Source: Terriglobia bacterium (GTDB lineage Bacteria; Acidobacteriota; Terriglobia; Bryobacterales; Bryobacteraceae). From it: a stretch of 61,189 nucleotides of DNA. The stretch's first letter is position 1. The number at the start of each line of letters is the position of its first letter. The notes beneath the pieces are model-generated. The model was not told where the DNA came from. It searched no databases and saw nothing but the letters and a program-made list of their open reading frames with translations. A program made the position numbers and the translations under genes. The stretch covers positions 1 to 61,189 of the forward strand of contig JANYDS010000026.1 of NCBI GenBank assembly GCA_025363475.1, read 5' to 3'. Shown one piece after another: positions 36,975 to 46,504 of the stretch.

Positions 36975-38216
36975 TTACTCCGTGAATTTTTTGAAAATGA
37001 GCGCGCCGTTAGTGCCGCCGAACCCGAATGAATTGCTCAGCGCGCAATCGATCTTCATCGGACGCGCCTGATTCGGGATGTAATCCAGATCGCAGTCCGG
37101 ATCCGGATTCTCGTAATTCGCCGTCGGTGGTGCCACCTGATCGCGAATCGCGCAAACCACAATACCTGCCTCAAGTCCGCCCGCGCCACCCAGCAAATGC
37201 CCGGTCATCGATTTGGTCGAACTGACTGACAGCTTGTACGCGTGGGACCCGAATGCCCGCTTCATCGCATTGGTTTCCGCCTTGTCTCCAAGAGGAGTGG
37301 ATGTGCCATGCGCGTTGATATAGTCCACGTCTTCCGGATTCAGACCCGCATCGCGCAGCGCATTGCGCATCACGCGGTACGCGCCCTCGCCATCTTCCGG
37401 AGGGGCGGTGAAATGGAAAGCATCGCCGCTCATCCCGTAGCCAACAACTTCAGCAAGAATCGGTGCGCCCCGGCGCTTGGCAAATTCCAATTCTTCGAGG
37501 ATCAAAACCCCCGCGCCTTCGCCCACCACAAAACCATCACGCTCGCGGTCAAACGGACGCGACGCCCGCTCGGGTTCAGCATTACGCTGCGAAAGTGCGC
37601 GCATGGCAGCAAAGCCACCCACAGCCAGTGGAGTAATGCAGGCTTCCGTGCCACCGCAAATCATGGCATCGGCATCGCCGCGCTGAATGATTTTAAAGGA
37701 GTCCCCGATCGAATGCGCACTCGATGTACAGGCCGTAGCCGTAGCTGAATTCGGACCCTTGGCACCGGCTCGGATGGAGATGTAACCGGACGCCAGATTA
37801 ATAATAGTGGCCGGAATGAAGAAGGGTGAAATCCGCCGCGGCCCGTGTTCGAGCAGCGCTTTATGTTCACGCTCAATCACTTCGAACCCGCCGATGCCGC
37901 TGCCGATATAAGCACCGACGCGCTCCGCGTTTTCTGCTGTAACCTTCAAGCCGGAAGCCGCAATCGCTTCTTCATAAGCCGCAATACCCACTTGGATAAA
38001 GCGCCCCATCTTCTTGATGTCTTTTTTTTCGATAAACTTTGCGGGATCGAAATGCTTAATCTCGCCCGCGATCTGCGAATTGTGATGCGAGGCGTCAAAC
38101 GACTCGATTCGCGAGATCCCGGTGCGACACTCCAGCAGGCCTTTCCACGTAGCTTCCGTGGTATCGCCAACCGCTGAGAGCAGACCGACGCCTGTGACTA
38201 CGACTCTGCGGGAAAT
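36975..38216 (-). CDS. fabF: 3-oxoacyl-ACP synthase II, probable ATT start
   Basis: Condensing enzyme of fatty-acid elongation. Catalytic residues are the Cys in ATACTSSAHSIG, His in NAHGTSTPLGD and His in STKSMTGHLLGGAGG. The family N-terminus is M-x-RRVVVTGVG. Here SRRVVVTGVG is preceded by ATT at 38216-38214, and GAAGGAG lies 8 nt upstream. This start gives 413 residues, the length of E. coli FabF. The nearest upstream ATG (38282) would add 22 unlike residues from within a hairpin, and the ATG at 38384 would run back into acpP. An AUU start is rare but known from infC. Confidence 0.93.
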   Translation of the reverse strand: MSRRVVVTGVGLLSAVGDTTEATWKGLLECRTGISRIESFDASHHNSQIAGEIKHFDPAKFIEKKDIKKMGRFIQVGIAAYEEAIAASGLKVTAENAERVGAYIGSGIGGFEVIEREHKALLEHGPRRISPFFIPATIINLASGYISIRAGAKGPNSATATACTSSAHSIGDSFKIIQRGDADAMICGGTEACITPLAVGGFAAMRALSQRNAEPERASRPFDRERDGFVVGEGAGVLILEELEFAKRRGAPILAEVVGYGMSGDAFHFTAPPEDGEGAYRVMRNALRDAGLNPEDVDYINAHGTSTPLGDKAETNAMKRAFGSHAYKLSVSSTKSMTGHLLGGAGGLEAGIVVCAIRDQVAPPTANYENPDPDCDLDYIPNQARPMKIDCALSNSFGFGGTNGALIFKKFTE

Positions 38217-38267
38217 AACGGTATCTCCTTCTGTGTGCCGCGAACCGCGTGCGGCCACCGTTCCATT

Positions 38268-38284
38268 GGATGCATAACGCATCC
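38268..38284 (-). promoter_or_regulatory. hairpin in acpP-fabF leader
   Basis: GGATGC and GCATCC form a 6-bp stem with a 5-nt loop inside the 130-nt acpP-fabF gap. A second hairpin, CCGGG paired with CCCGG, lies just after the acpP stop at about 38317-38339. They may stabilise acpP mRNA or attenuate read-through, which would let acpP be expressed above fabF. Confidence 0.4.
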
Positions 38285-38346
38285 GGAAAGTAACAGCCTC
38301 ATGCAGGACGGTGGAACCGGGTGGCGAAGTGCCCCCGGGGCTATGA

Positions 38347-38586
38347 TTATTTCTTCTTGCCTTCGATGTAAGTGACCGCGTCACCCACCGTACCGATCTT
38401 CTCTGCGTCTTCGTCAGGGATTTCGAGTTCGAACGCTTCTTCGAACGCCATCACCAGTTCGACAATGTCGAGCGAGTCCGCGCCCAGGTCATCGACGAAT
38501 GAGGCCTTGTTATCGACCTGGCTTTCATCCACGCCGAGTTGTTCGACAATGATCTGCTTTACTCTCTGTTCTACGGGCGATGCCAT
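38347..38586 (-). CDS. acpP: acyl carrier protein
   Basis: Acidic carrier of 79 aa for fatty-acid synthesis. The phosphopantetheine attachment serine lies in [15 protein letters not shown]. The N-terminus [17 protein letters not shown] and the acidic helix [18 protein letters not shown] are typical. I chose the ATG at 38586 because of the GGAGGAAGT just upstream; an in-frame ATG at 38652 would add 22 unrelated residues. fabF follows. Confidence 0.97.
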   Translation of the reverse strand: MASPVEQRVKQIIVEQLGVDESQVDNKASFVDDLGADSLDIVELVMAFEEAFELEIPDEDAEKIGTVGDAVTYIEGKKK

Positions 38587-38704
38587 ACTTCCTCCACTAT
38601 AACCTGTATGCAGTCTGCTCCGGGGATTCGGGATCCGGAACGGGTCACGCAAAGTTCTGATTCTACACCAGGCCCTGTTTATACCCGCAGGAATAGCGGT
38701 GTTG

Positions 38705-38938
38705 TTAGCCTGCGGCTATCCGACCGGCTGCCGCGATCAAGACTGTACCTTCGTACTTTAATTCCTGGAGCAAACGGGGCAGCGTGGTTTCGTTGTGATC
38801 GGTGAACCGGCCGGCTTCGAGATCAGCTTCAGCCTCGTCCAGCGACGCCATCAATTCAGCGCCGGACCGCTCCCCGGCTTCCCGTTGCTACAACGCATCT
38901 CTTACGGCTTCCCCGGGCATTACCGTAGCGACCATCAT
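38705..38938 (-). pseudogene. antitoxin-like relic with in-frame stop
   Basis: The minus strand reads MMVATVMPGEAVRDAL, then TAG (38890-38888), then QREAGERSGAELMASLDEAE and, in the same frame, ADLEAGRFTDHNETTLPRLL up to TAA at 38705. The second part has the 'L..AEADLEAGRF..H.E' pattern common in RelB/ParD-type antitoxin C-termini. The internal TAG and the absence of a toxin gene next to it suggest a dead antitoxin. A shortened protein from the ATG in LMASLDE is possible. The assignment rests on pattern memory only. Confidence 0.4.
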
Positions 38939-39722
38939 CAGTTTCAACCCTTCCCGGCAGTGGAGTTCAAACTACCTGTGCAACCATCAGAACATCATTC
39001 CCGATCTCTGCGTAGTCCTCATTTCTACCCGCAACCCCCTGAACATCGGTGCCGCCGCGCGCGCCATGGCTAATTTCGGGTTCGAAGATTTGCGCGTGGT
39101 CAACCCTTACGAAGTCGCCTTCCAGGAAGCCGTTTCAGCGGTAGGCGGTGCGCATGTCCTGCGGTCTGCGAGAGTCTTCGCCACCCTCCCTGAAGCCCTC
39201 GAAGACTGTTCTCTCGTGGTCGGAACCACTGCGGCCCAGCACCGCGAAATCCAGCAGCCGATCGAAAGGCTTGAAGCTGGCGTTCCTCAGGTCCGCAACC
39301 ACGCAGGTAAAGTTGCCCTGCTTTTTGGTTCAGAAAAATTTGGTCTCTCGAACGAAGACATGAGCTATTGCCACGCGCTCATCCGCATCCCGACCGTGCC
39401 CGGTACGCCGTCCATGAACCTCGGCCAGGCTGTGGCGGTTTGCCTCTGGGAAATCGTGCGAGGGGACGACTCCCCGGTCCGCGACACGCTCTCCACTGAG
39501 ATTCCAGGTACCGACGCCGAACTCCTCACAAAGATGATGCTCGAAGTGCTGAATGAATCCGGCTACACAAACCGCATCACGGCCGTGTCTACAGATCAAA
39601 AAATCCGCCGCTGGATCAGACGCCTCCGCATCGGCCGTCGCGACGCTCCGCTATTGCTCGGCATCTTGCGTCAGGTGCTCTGGAAATTCCGCAAAGACCA
39701 GCAGGGGCCGCACCCCGGATAG
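38802..39722 (+). CDS. SPOUT-family tRNA/rRNA 2'-O-methyltransferase, TrmJ-like
   Basis: SAM-dependent ribose methyltransferase of the TrmH/TrmJ class. The conserved domain begins at about 38994 with LCVVLISTRNPLNIGAAARA and contains motif 2 ALLFGSEKFGLSNEDM and motif 3 IRIPTVPGTPSMNLGQAVAV, which form the trefoil knot. The C-terminal arm (LRIGRRDAPLLLGILRQVLWK) matches TrmJ. The frame is open from GTG 38802, but the first 60 residues are Ser/Ala-rich and lie opposite an antitoxin relic, so the true start is probably near 38976-38994 at a non-ATG codon. Convergent to the DUF4175 gene. Confidence 0.83.
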   Translation: MNRPASRSASASSSDAINSAPDRSPASRCYNASLTASPGITVATIISFNPSRQWSSNYLCNHQNIIPDLCVVLISTRNPLNIGAAARAMANFGFEDLRVVNPYEVAFQEAVSAVGGAHVLRSARVFATLPEALEDCSLVVGTTAAQHREIQQPIERLEAGVPQVRNHAGKVALLFGSEKFGLSNEDMSYCHALIRIPTVPGTPSMNLGQAVAVCLWEIVRGDDSPVRDTLSTEIPGTDAELLTKMMLEVLNESGYTNRITAVSTDQKIRRWIRRLRIGRRDAPLLLGILRQVLWKFRKDQQGPHPG

Positions 39723-39747
39723 TGACGGTGGACCTTAACAATCTGCT

Positions 39748-42700
39748 TTATTGTTTACTGAGCCGCTTGTAATACTCAGCCACCGCATCTGCATAACCGG
39801 GTGCAGTCGTACGTGGACGAGTACTCCGCACACTACCATCATTCGCCTGCAGCTTCTTCCGGAGAATCAGTTCCACCTGATCGATCTCAGAGAGCACCTG
39901 CGAGTTGATTACCGCTCCCAGTTGCCCGTCATTGTTCTGATGTCGCGGGTCCAGTTCCTGCGCCTTGCGCTGCAAATCTCCCACCTCACGGGCCAGATCC
40001 TTGTCATCGCCCGCCGCCGCCCGTAAACGCCCGATATCGCGCATCAAATCGCTATAGGCGGCTTCCTGGTTGATTTGCGGCACGGGCTGCATGCCCTGGT
40101 CCTTGAAGTTGCGGTCATCGCCGAAATTACTGCGCCCCGTGAACGGTCCGTTGTTAACGCCGAGCCCGCCACCATTAGGACTGCCACTTGACTGCGACCC
40201 CATCCCTGCGCGCTGTCCGCCCGGTTGCTGGCCACCTTGCTGCCCCTGGCTACCTTGTTGACCCTGGCCCGGCTGCTGGCCGGCCTGTTGACCGCCTGGC
40301 TGTTGCCCCTGACCCTGGCCCTGTTGCCCACCCTGCTGGCCCTGTTTTCCCTGTTGCTGGCCCTGACCCTGTTGATCACCCGATTGCTTTCCCTGGCCCG
40401 GTTTTCCCTGTCCCGGCTGTTGACCTTCGCGCGACCGCGTCAACTGCTCAATCCCCTGACGAACCCGACCGGCCTGATTCAGTGCCTGCTGCGTGGCAAT
40501 CTGGCCCTTGTCGTCCGAATTTCCCGTCTGCGCCTGCTGTGCCGCATCACCTTCCAGCTTCTTCAGGTCATCCTTCAACTGATTTAGAGACCGTGTCACC
40601 GGCGCTTCCCGCAGGATCGCGTACTGCCCCATCCCCTGTTCCAAGGCGCTTTGCGCCCACTCCATCCGGGTCCCCACTTCTTCCTGCTGGGTGCGCCCCA
40701 TCGTATCCCGCAGCTGCTTGGAAATTCCCGGCTGCGTACCGGAAAGATTCCGCGCCGACGCCTGCATTTCCTTCTGCAACTGGTTGTACTGGTCCAGCAA
40801 CTTCTGTTTCTCCTGCACCAGTTGCTGCGCAGCTGCCTGATTCCCCTGATTCTGTGCAAACGTACGCTTCAGTTTGCTTTCAAACGCTTCCTGGCCCGCA
40901 GCCAGTTGGCTGGCTTCATTAGCCATGTTGCCCAGTTCAGAGCCGTTCTGCTGATTCCGCATCGACTGCAGCGTCTGACCCGCTTCTTTCAGGCGCTCCG
41001 CAGCCTTCTGCGCCTCGCTCTGACCCTGACCATTCTGCTGACCCGCCTGACGCGCTGAAGCCGAATTACCCATCTCCCGCGTCGCCTGCTCCAGTTCACG
41101 GATCGCCCGCTCCAGTTGCTGATTCGAGGCCTGTTCCTGACGGGTGCGGGGACGTTGTGCTTGTTGCTGCCCCTGCGGCTGGCCCTGTTGCGGCTGTTGC
41201 TGTCCCTGCGGGCCGCTCTGACCCGAAGCCGACTGCTGCCCCTGTTGCCCGCCCTGCTGGCCGCCCTTAGCTTGCTGCCCCTGCTGCTGCCCCTGCTGCT
41301 GACCCTGCTGACCCTGCTGACTCTGGTCTCCGCGCTGCAGCGCTTCCATCTGCCGCTTCAGCTCTTCCGCCTCACGCCGCAACATTTCCTGCTGCCAGCG
41401 CTGCTGCGCCATCTGCTGCTGATTCTGCTGTTGCTGCGCCAACTCCTGCTGACGCCGAGCCAGCTCCTGCAGCTTCTTTAGCGCTTCATCAATCTGCTGC
41501 TGTTTCTGCTCTGCCGCCGAACTGGCATTGGTCTCATACTGATTCTTCTCTTTATCCAGTTCCAGATCAAACAGGTTGGCCAGATCGCGACCAGCTCCGC
41601 CACCACCGCCGCCGCCGCCACCGCTTTTGCTCTGCTGCACCTGAATCTGACGGAATGTGGATTCCGCCCGCAGCAAATGCTGCAGCGCCTGTTGTTCCGG
41701 GGTCAGCGCATCCTGGAAACCCAGCGCTTTCAGCTTCTCTGAAGCTGGCGACATCGAAGCCACCGCCAGTTCCATTTCCTTAACGAACTGCGAAAAGGCC
41801 GCACCGCCGCCATCCAGCTGCCGCGCCTTAGTCCGGTTGGCCAAAGACTGAGCCTGATCCCGCAGCTTCGACTGCACTTCAGACAAATACTTGCCGTTCT
41901 CAGCCGCCGTAGCCTTGGTTTTTACTCCGCCCTTCACTTGGTTAAACGTAGCCGCAATGATTTCCTTCTCGCGTTCAGAAATCTGCTGGCTGTCATCCGC
42001 ACCGCCGCCACCACCGCCGCCACCCGATTCCTGCGACTGCGAATACTCAAATTCAAACGGCACAGCCTGGATGAAGAACATGTCGGTCTTCGACGAATTC
42101 TTGCCATCCCGCGCCGTCGCATACAAACTAACGATGTCGCCGGGGACCAGCTTAAAGTCCTCCATCGACAGCATCGTAGAGCCTTCCACCTTCTTCGCGC
42201 CCTTGCCCTTCAGCATCGAAACGATCTTTTCCGCCGCCCCGTTCACCGAATAATGCAGATCCAGTTCCTGCAGCGGAAATTCATCCTCGCCGGAGATCTG
42301 CACTTCCACTTCTTCAATTGGACTCACCTTCGCATCGCGCCCCGGCTTCGTCAGCTTCACCACCGGCTCGCTCACCTTGCGGGCCTCTATAAAGTAATCG
42401 TCCGAGAGCCGCACTAGTTCGCCATGGTCCATCACGGCTACGTGATAGGAACCGTCTTTATCAATCGGCACCGCAGCCTTGCTCAGGTTGCCGCCAGCGG
42501 CCTCCAGGGGCGTGGCATGGCCTTCTTCAAACACAATCTGCGCATTCACCAGCGGCTTGTCAGTTCGGATTTCGACATGTGCGACAGTGCCTTCCACCGC
42601 CCGCAAATCTCCACCCGGGTCTTCGATCATCGCCGCCAGTCCGGTCCACGACGGGTAATTGTAAGTGACGCGAATGCCCTTAACGGAAGGCAGTTCAATC

Positions 42701-43524
42701 GTGTGGATCTTGAACGTGGCAGATTTAACCCCGCCCGCTTCCACGTAGTATTGAACGTCTTCCTGCACTCCCGGCAGAATGAAGCCAAACCCCGAACTTC
42801 CGCCTTCGGGCTGCATCGGCGCTTCTTCCCACTTCGCTGCGCTTGCGTACTGCACAAACACGTTGGCATTTGGAGCCGCAAAGCCACTCAGCTTCGCTGA
42901 AATCACCACGTCAGACTTGCGCCGCACCGTCTTCGAACCTGGCTGCACCGTAATCGTGTAAAACGGTTTGCCCGCAGCGTCTTTCGGATAACTGCCCCAC
43001 AACAACTGAGTACCGTAACCAAACCCACCGCCAGTGCCCCAGAAAACAAGCCAAACCAGAACACCGGCCGCGGCCGTGGCAAGGGACGCAAACTGGATAA
43101 TCCGGCTGCTCTCGACTACCTGCTCGGGCTCCGCAGTGCGCGCAATCCGCAGCGCATCTTCCGCCAGGAGAGGCAAAAACGGATCGGAGGCATTGGTCTT
43201 CGCGCGTTCCGTGAAAGTCAGCAGTCTCTGATCAAAACCCGGCACACGGTGTTCCACTTCCTGCGCCGCGCGCCTGCGGTTCATACGCAGCAAAGGAATC
43301 ACCAGGCCCGCCGCCACTGCGCCGCCAATGCCGACAAACAGCAGAAAACGCCCGAAGATCAGCCCTGAGGGAGCGAATGCGAACTGCATCAGCACTGCCA
43401 CGATCAGCACGGTGAGCAGCAGCGCTGCGCCCACTACTGCGGCGGCACCGCGCGTCCAGGCAAAAAACCGGAGTCGGCGCTCCAGTCTGTCCAGATAATG
43501 AGCAAGGCCTTCGAGTGGATTCAC
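39748..43524 (-). CDS. giant Q/G-rich membrane protein, DUF4175-like
   Basis: 1258 aa, last gene of the nine-gene operon. The N-terminus has two membrane helices (AAVVGAALLLTVLIVAVLM; FGRFLLFVGIGGAVAAGLV) and a third near residue 155. An extracytoplasmic part with beta-rich modules follows. Two poly-Gly runs and long coiled coil/glutamine-rich stretches (QQELAQQQQNQQQMAQQRW) take up about residues 560-1090, with two Gln/Gly tracts whose DNA lies at about 41150-41350 and 40200-40420. The end is structured again (YSDLMRDIGRLRAAAGDD). Similar proteins accompany MoxR/DUF58/BatA clusters. Function unknown; it may be a surface or envelope scaffold. Confidence 0.85.
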   Translation of the reverse strand: MNPLEGLAHYLDRLERRLRFFAWTRGAAAVVGAALLLTVLIVAVLMQFAFAPSGLIFGRFLLFVGIGGAVAAGLVIPLLRMNRRRAAQEVEHRVPGFDQRLLTFTERAKTNASDPFLPLLAEDALRIARTAEPEQVVESSRIIQFASLATAAAGVLVWLVFWGTGGGFGYGTQLLWGSYPKDAAGKPFYTITVQPGSKTVRRKSDVVISAKLSGFAAPNANVFVQYASAAKWEEAPMQPEGGSSGFGFILPGVQEDVQYYVEAGGVKSATFKIHTIELPSVKGIRVTYNYPSWTGLAAMIEDPGGDLRAVEGTVAHVEIRTDKPLVNAQIVFEEGHATPLEAAGGNLSKAAVPIDKDGSYHVAVMDHGELVRLSDDYFIEARKVSEPVVKLTKPGRDAKVSPIEEVEVQISGEDEFPLQELDLHYSVNGAAEKIVSMLKGKGAKKVEGSTMLSMEDFKLVPGDIVSLYATARDGKNSSKTDMFFIQAVPFEFEYSQSQESGGGGGGGGADDSQQISEREKEIIAATFNQVKGGVKTKATAAENGKYLSEVQSKLRDQAQSLANRTKARQLDGGGAAFSQFVKEMELAVASMSPASEKLKALGFQDALTPEQQALQHLLRAESTFRQIQVQQSKSGGGGGGGGGAGRDLANLFDLELDKEKNQYETNASSAAEQKQQQIDEALKKLQELARRQQELAQQQQNQQQMAQQRWQQEMLRREAEELKRQMEALQRGDQSQQGQQGQQQGQQQGQQAKGGQQGGQQGQQSASGQSGPQGQQQPQQGQPQGQQQAQRPRTRQEQASNQQLERAIRELEQATREMGNSASARQAGQQNGQGQSEAQKAAERLKEAGQTLQSMRNQQNGSELGNMANEASQLAAGQEAFESKLKRTFAQNQGNQAAAQQLVQEKQKLLDQYNQLQKEMQASARNLSGTQPGISKQLRDTMGRTQQEEVGTRMEWAQSALEQGMGQYAILREAPVTRSLNQLKDDLKKLEGDAAQQAQTGNSDDKGQIATQQALNQAGRVRQGIEQLTRSREGQQPGQGKPGQGKQSGDQQGQGQQQGKQGQQGGQQGQGQGQQPGGQQAGQQPGQGQQGSQGQQGGQQPGGQRAGMGSQSSGSPNGGGLGVNNGPFTGRSNFGDDRNFKDQGMQPVPQINQEAAYSDLMRDIGRLRAAAGDDKDLAREVGDLQRKAQELDPRHQNNDGQLGAVINSQVLSEIDQVELILRKKLQANDGSVRSTRPRTTAPGYADAVAEYYKRLSKQ

Positions 43525-43558
43525 GCGTTCTCCTCAAATCAACTGCAAATCAAAACAG

Positions 43559-45598
43559 CTACGCCGGATCGGACGCACCTTCACTGATATGCCGGTTGCC
43601 CAGCACTGATTCCGCCACCGCCAATACCACCAGAGCCAGCAGTACCCACCACCACAACTCCGCCTTTTTATCCTGCGTAGTCTTGCCCGCCGCCCCGGTC
43701 GCCCCGGCTTTGGTTCCGCCAGGAGCTATGCCCGTATTTTTCCACAATTCGAGCGTCTCTGCCGGAACCAGTGAAAAATCCGATTCCCGGCGGTCTGTAT
43801 TCACCGCCGCCAGTTCCGCCCGTCCGTTGGCCCGCCGAATCTCAAAGAACCCCATCGACGGGAACTGGAACGTACTCGCCTTGGCCGATTCCGACAGCGA
43901 AAGCAGCCGTTTTCCGTCCGGCCCTACCACTTCCACCGGCACATTCTTTTCTTTTGCCGTCCGCAGATCCACAAAGGAGCCGACGCGGTAGTTGCCCGGC
44001 GAGGTACCGATTCCGCCCATGTCATGGGTTAGCTGGTCAATAAACGGGAGCCAGACTGGTTCAATCGGCAGGTTATTGGCGATGTTGTCGAAGGTCGAAG
44101 TAAACACCAGTGCGTGTCCGCCGCCGATGCGACGGTCAATGAAGAGGGGTGACCCATCCGACAGTTTCGCGGCAATCCGCGTCTCGGGGGATGCCTGCGG
44201 CAGTTGCAGCTTCGCGGCCTGGAAGAAATCTACCCCGCCCCAGTTCTGTGCCTGCGAAAACGCCGGATAGGAAGGATCTGCCGAGGCCACGGTCAGCACC
44301 GCCTCATGGTCTGGCGCAATCGTATGCAGGCCCATCATCTGTATATCGGCGACGGGCAGATGCCGCCCGGCTGTGGTGTTTTTGCCCAGCGTCAGCAGCA
44401 CCGACCCGCCGTTCTGCACATAGGTATTCAGCGCGTCATTGAACTTCTGCGCAATCGGACCCGGATCGGACAGAATCACGAACGCATACTTCGAGACATC
44501 CAAATTCGAGGTCTGTGTCGCCGCTACAGATTCCAGCTTGAACGCCGCTTCGGCAGACGATTCCAGCGCCGTTTTCACATACAACGGACTCGCACTATCG
44601 TTATCCGCATGGACGAGAAGCGCCGGTTTCGGGTCAGCCCGTTCCACCGGGAAGAGCCAGCGGTCGTCCAGCGGGAACACATCCCCGCCATCCACCTGAA
44701 TCTCGCAGCGCGTCAGCCCGTAGGGTGCGTCGAGGGCCAGAAACTCGACCGTCGCCCGGCCGTTGGCCGGAACCTTCACCGGCTTGGTTTCTAGCACCTT
44801 GCCGTTTGCCCGCAGCGTGACTTTGCGCGTGGATTCTTCCGTGTTGTAGCCGGCAATCGTGGCTACAGTCCGCACCTTCTTCGTATCGAAGACGCGGCGT
44901 GGTGCATCCACGCTTTCCACTGTCCAGTTGGGCAGCGCCTTGTTTGCGACTGCGTGCACCACCAGCGTAGTGCCGTCGTCAAGCCGCGCATCGGAAAACG
45001 CCGCGGGCCACGATGACTTCTGGGTATCGGTAAAAACATGCGCTGTAATGTCAGCCTTCAGGCTTTCCGAAACGGACCGCAGCGCCCGCGAAAGTTCCGC
45101 ATACGCGCTGGCGTCATCACCCTGTTCGAGCGAAGTCACAGCCGCGCGTAAAACCTGTTTGTCCGAAACCATATCGGTGAGCAGCCGCGCCGGGCCGCCA
45201 AACGAAATCACCTGGCCGCGATCCACATCACGCAGCGTATTGATCTGTTCCATCGCAGCCTTCTTCGCATCGGCAAACCGGTCGCCCTGCCGCATGCTGT
45301 AAGAATTGTCGAGTGCGAAGACATAGGTCCGCCCGCCATTCACATTGGCCATGATCGTCGAGTGAATGTAAGGCCGGGCAAAGGCCAGCACCAGCAGAGC
45401 CACAAACAGACACCGTAGCGCGAACAAAAGGAAATACTTCAACCGCCGGTGCTTGATGGAACTCTGCGTCCGCTTCTCAAAAAACATGAGCGAACTGAAC
45501 GGCAGCGGCGTCTGGCGGTATTGCCGCAACAGGTGGACGTAAACCGGCAGGCCGAGGGCAACAATCCCGGCGAGAAACCATGGCGCAATCAGCCCCAC
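43559..45598 (-). CDS. BatA-like VWA-domain membrane protein
   Basis: 679 aa with the BatA N-terminal module (MGLIAPWFLAGIVALGLPVY) and a second helix, then a VWA domain with an intact MIDAS motif (ALDNSYSM), then a large C-terminal part resembling a glutamine-amidotransferase fold (SKYAFVILSDPGPIAQKFND) and a final membrane helix (LWWWVLLALVVLAVAESVL). The GTG start overlaps the DUF58 stop by one base (TAGTG), showing translational coupling. In MoxR systems such proteins are the VWA partners, thought to be acted on by the AAA+ ATPase. Confidence 0.88.
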   Translation of the reverse strand: MGLIAPWFLAGIVALGLPVYVHLLRQYRQTPLPFSSLMFFEKRTQSSIKHRRLKYFLLFALRCLFVALLVLAFARPYIHSTIMANVNGGRTYVFALDNSYSMRQGDRFADAKKAAMEQINTLRDVDRGQVISFGGPARLLTDMVSDKQVLRAAVTSLEQGDDASAYAELSRALRSVSESLKADITAHVFTDTQKSSWPAAFSDARLDDGTTLVVHAVANKALPNWTVESVDAPRRVFDTKKVRTVATIAGYNTEESTRKVTLRANGKVLETKPVKVPANGRATVEFLALDAPYGLTRCEIQVDGGDVFPLDDRWLFPVERADPKPALLVHADNDSASPLYVKTALESSAEAAFKLESVAATQTSNLDVSKYAFVILSDPGPIAQKFNDALNTYVQNGGSVLLTLGKNTTAGRHLPVADIQMMGLHTIAPDHEAVLTVASADPSYPAFSQAQNWGGVDFFQAAKLQLPQASPETRIAAKLSDGSPLFIDRRIGGGHALVFTSTFDNIANNLPIEPVWLPFIDQLTHDMGGIGTSPGNYRVGSFVDLRTAKEKNVPVEVVGPDGKRLLSLSESAKASTFQFPSMGFFEIRRANGRAELAAVNTDRRESDFSLVPAETLELWKNTGIAPGGTKAGATGAAGKTTQDKKAELWWWVLLALVVLAVAESVLGNRHISEGASDPA

Positions 45599-46488
45599 TA
45601 TCTTTTCCTCATGCGCACCGACATATAGCTCCGCAGCCCTTCATCGAGCGGCCGTCCCGTGTTCATGAACACGTAATCCAAACCAGCAGCCGCGGCCTTG
45701 TCGGCCAGCGTCTTCATGTGGTCTTCAATCTTCGCTTTGTATTCGTTGCGCGCGTAATCGGGAGAAACTTCCATGGCCGATGCCGGGTCTTCCGCGTCCT
45801 GTAAAAGCACCGGATCGCGAAACTTCGGAGCCAGTTCGTTCGGATCAAGAATATGAAACAGAATCACTTCATTGCCGCGATAACGCAGAGGTTCAACAAC
45901 CTTGATGATCTGTTCCGGCTGCTCATAAAAATCTGAGAGCACGACAACCAGCCCGCGTTTTTTCAGATACTGCTGAAAGTGTGTAAAGGGCTTGGTGAAA
46001 TCGGTGCGCAACCCGCCCTCTGCGCTTTCAATCGCGTGCAGGAGCCGCATCAGCTGGCCCTGCCGCGTGGAAGGCGGCACGTAGTTCGAGACATCCTGAT
46101 CAAACACAATCAGCCCCGCTGCGTCCCTCTGTTGCGAAGAAAGATAAACGAGCGACGCTGCGATGTACCGCGCATAATCCAGCTTGTTGATCTTGCCGGA
46201 ACCGTAGGTCATGGACGCGCTGGTATCCAGCAAAACCAGCAGTTGCATGTTGGTTTCGCCCTTGAAACGCTTCAGATACAGGCGCTCCGTACGGGCGTAA
46301 ACATTCCAGTCGATGTGGCGAAGGTCATCGCCTTCCACATACTGCTGGTACTCCGCAAACTCCTGGCTGAAGCCGAATTTGGGCGAACGGTGCAGGCCCG
46401 CGACAAAGCCATCCACCACCGTCTTCGCCACAAGGTCGAGCGAAGACAGTGATGCCAAAACTGCGGGGTCAAGAAAGCGTTGCAGCAT
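45598..46488 (-). CDS. DUF58 domain protein (MoxR-associated)
   Basis: 296 aa cytoplasmic protein with the DUF58 signature region DLRHIDWNVYARTERLYLKR and a VWA-like fold with LLDTSASMTYG. DUF58 proteins nearly always accompany MoxR ATPases. It starts 16 nt after moxR and overlaps the BatA-like gene by one base. Length and motifs are normal. Confidence 0.93.
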   Translation of the reverse strand: MLQRFLDPAVLASLSSLDLVAKTVVDGFVAGLHRSPKFGFSQEFAEYQQYVEGDDLRHIDWNVYARTERLYLKRFKGETNMQLLVLLDTSASMTYGSGKINKLDYARYIAASLVYLSSQQRDAAGLIVFDQDVSNYVPPSTRQGQLMRLLHAIESAEGGLRTDFTKPFTHFQQYLKKRGLVVVLSDFYEQPEQIIKVVEPLRYRGNEVILFHILDPNELAPKFRDPVLLQDAEDPASAMEVSPDYARNEYKAKIEDHMKTLADKAAAAGLDYVFMNTGRPLDEGLRSYMSVRMRKR

Positions 46489-46504
46489 TCAGCTGTTCCG
46501 GGCG

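Noticed and set aside
41150-41350. Regular short repeats that could suggest a CRISPR array
   Set aside because: The period is irregular and codes for Gln/Gly in frame; there are no spacer-repeat units and no cas genes.
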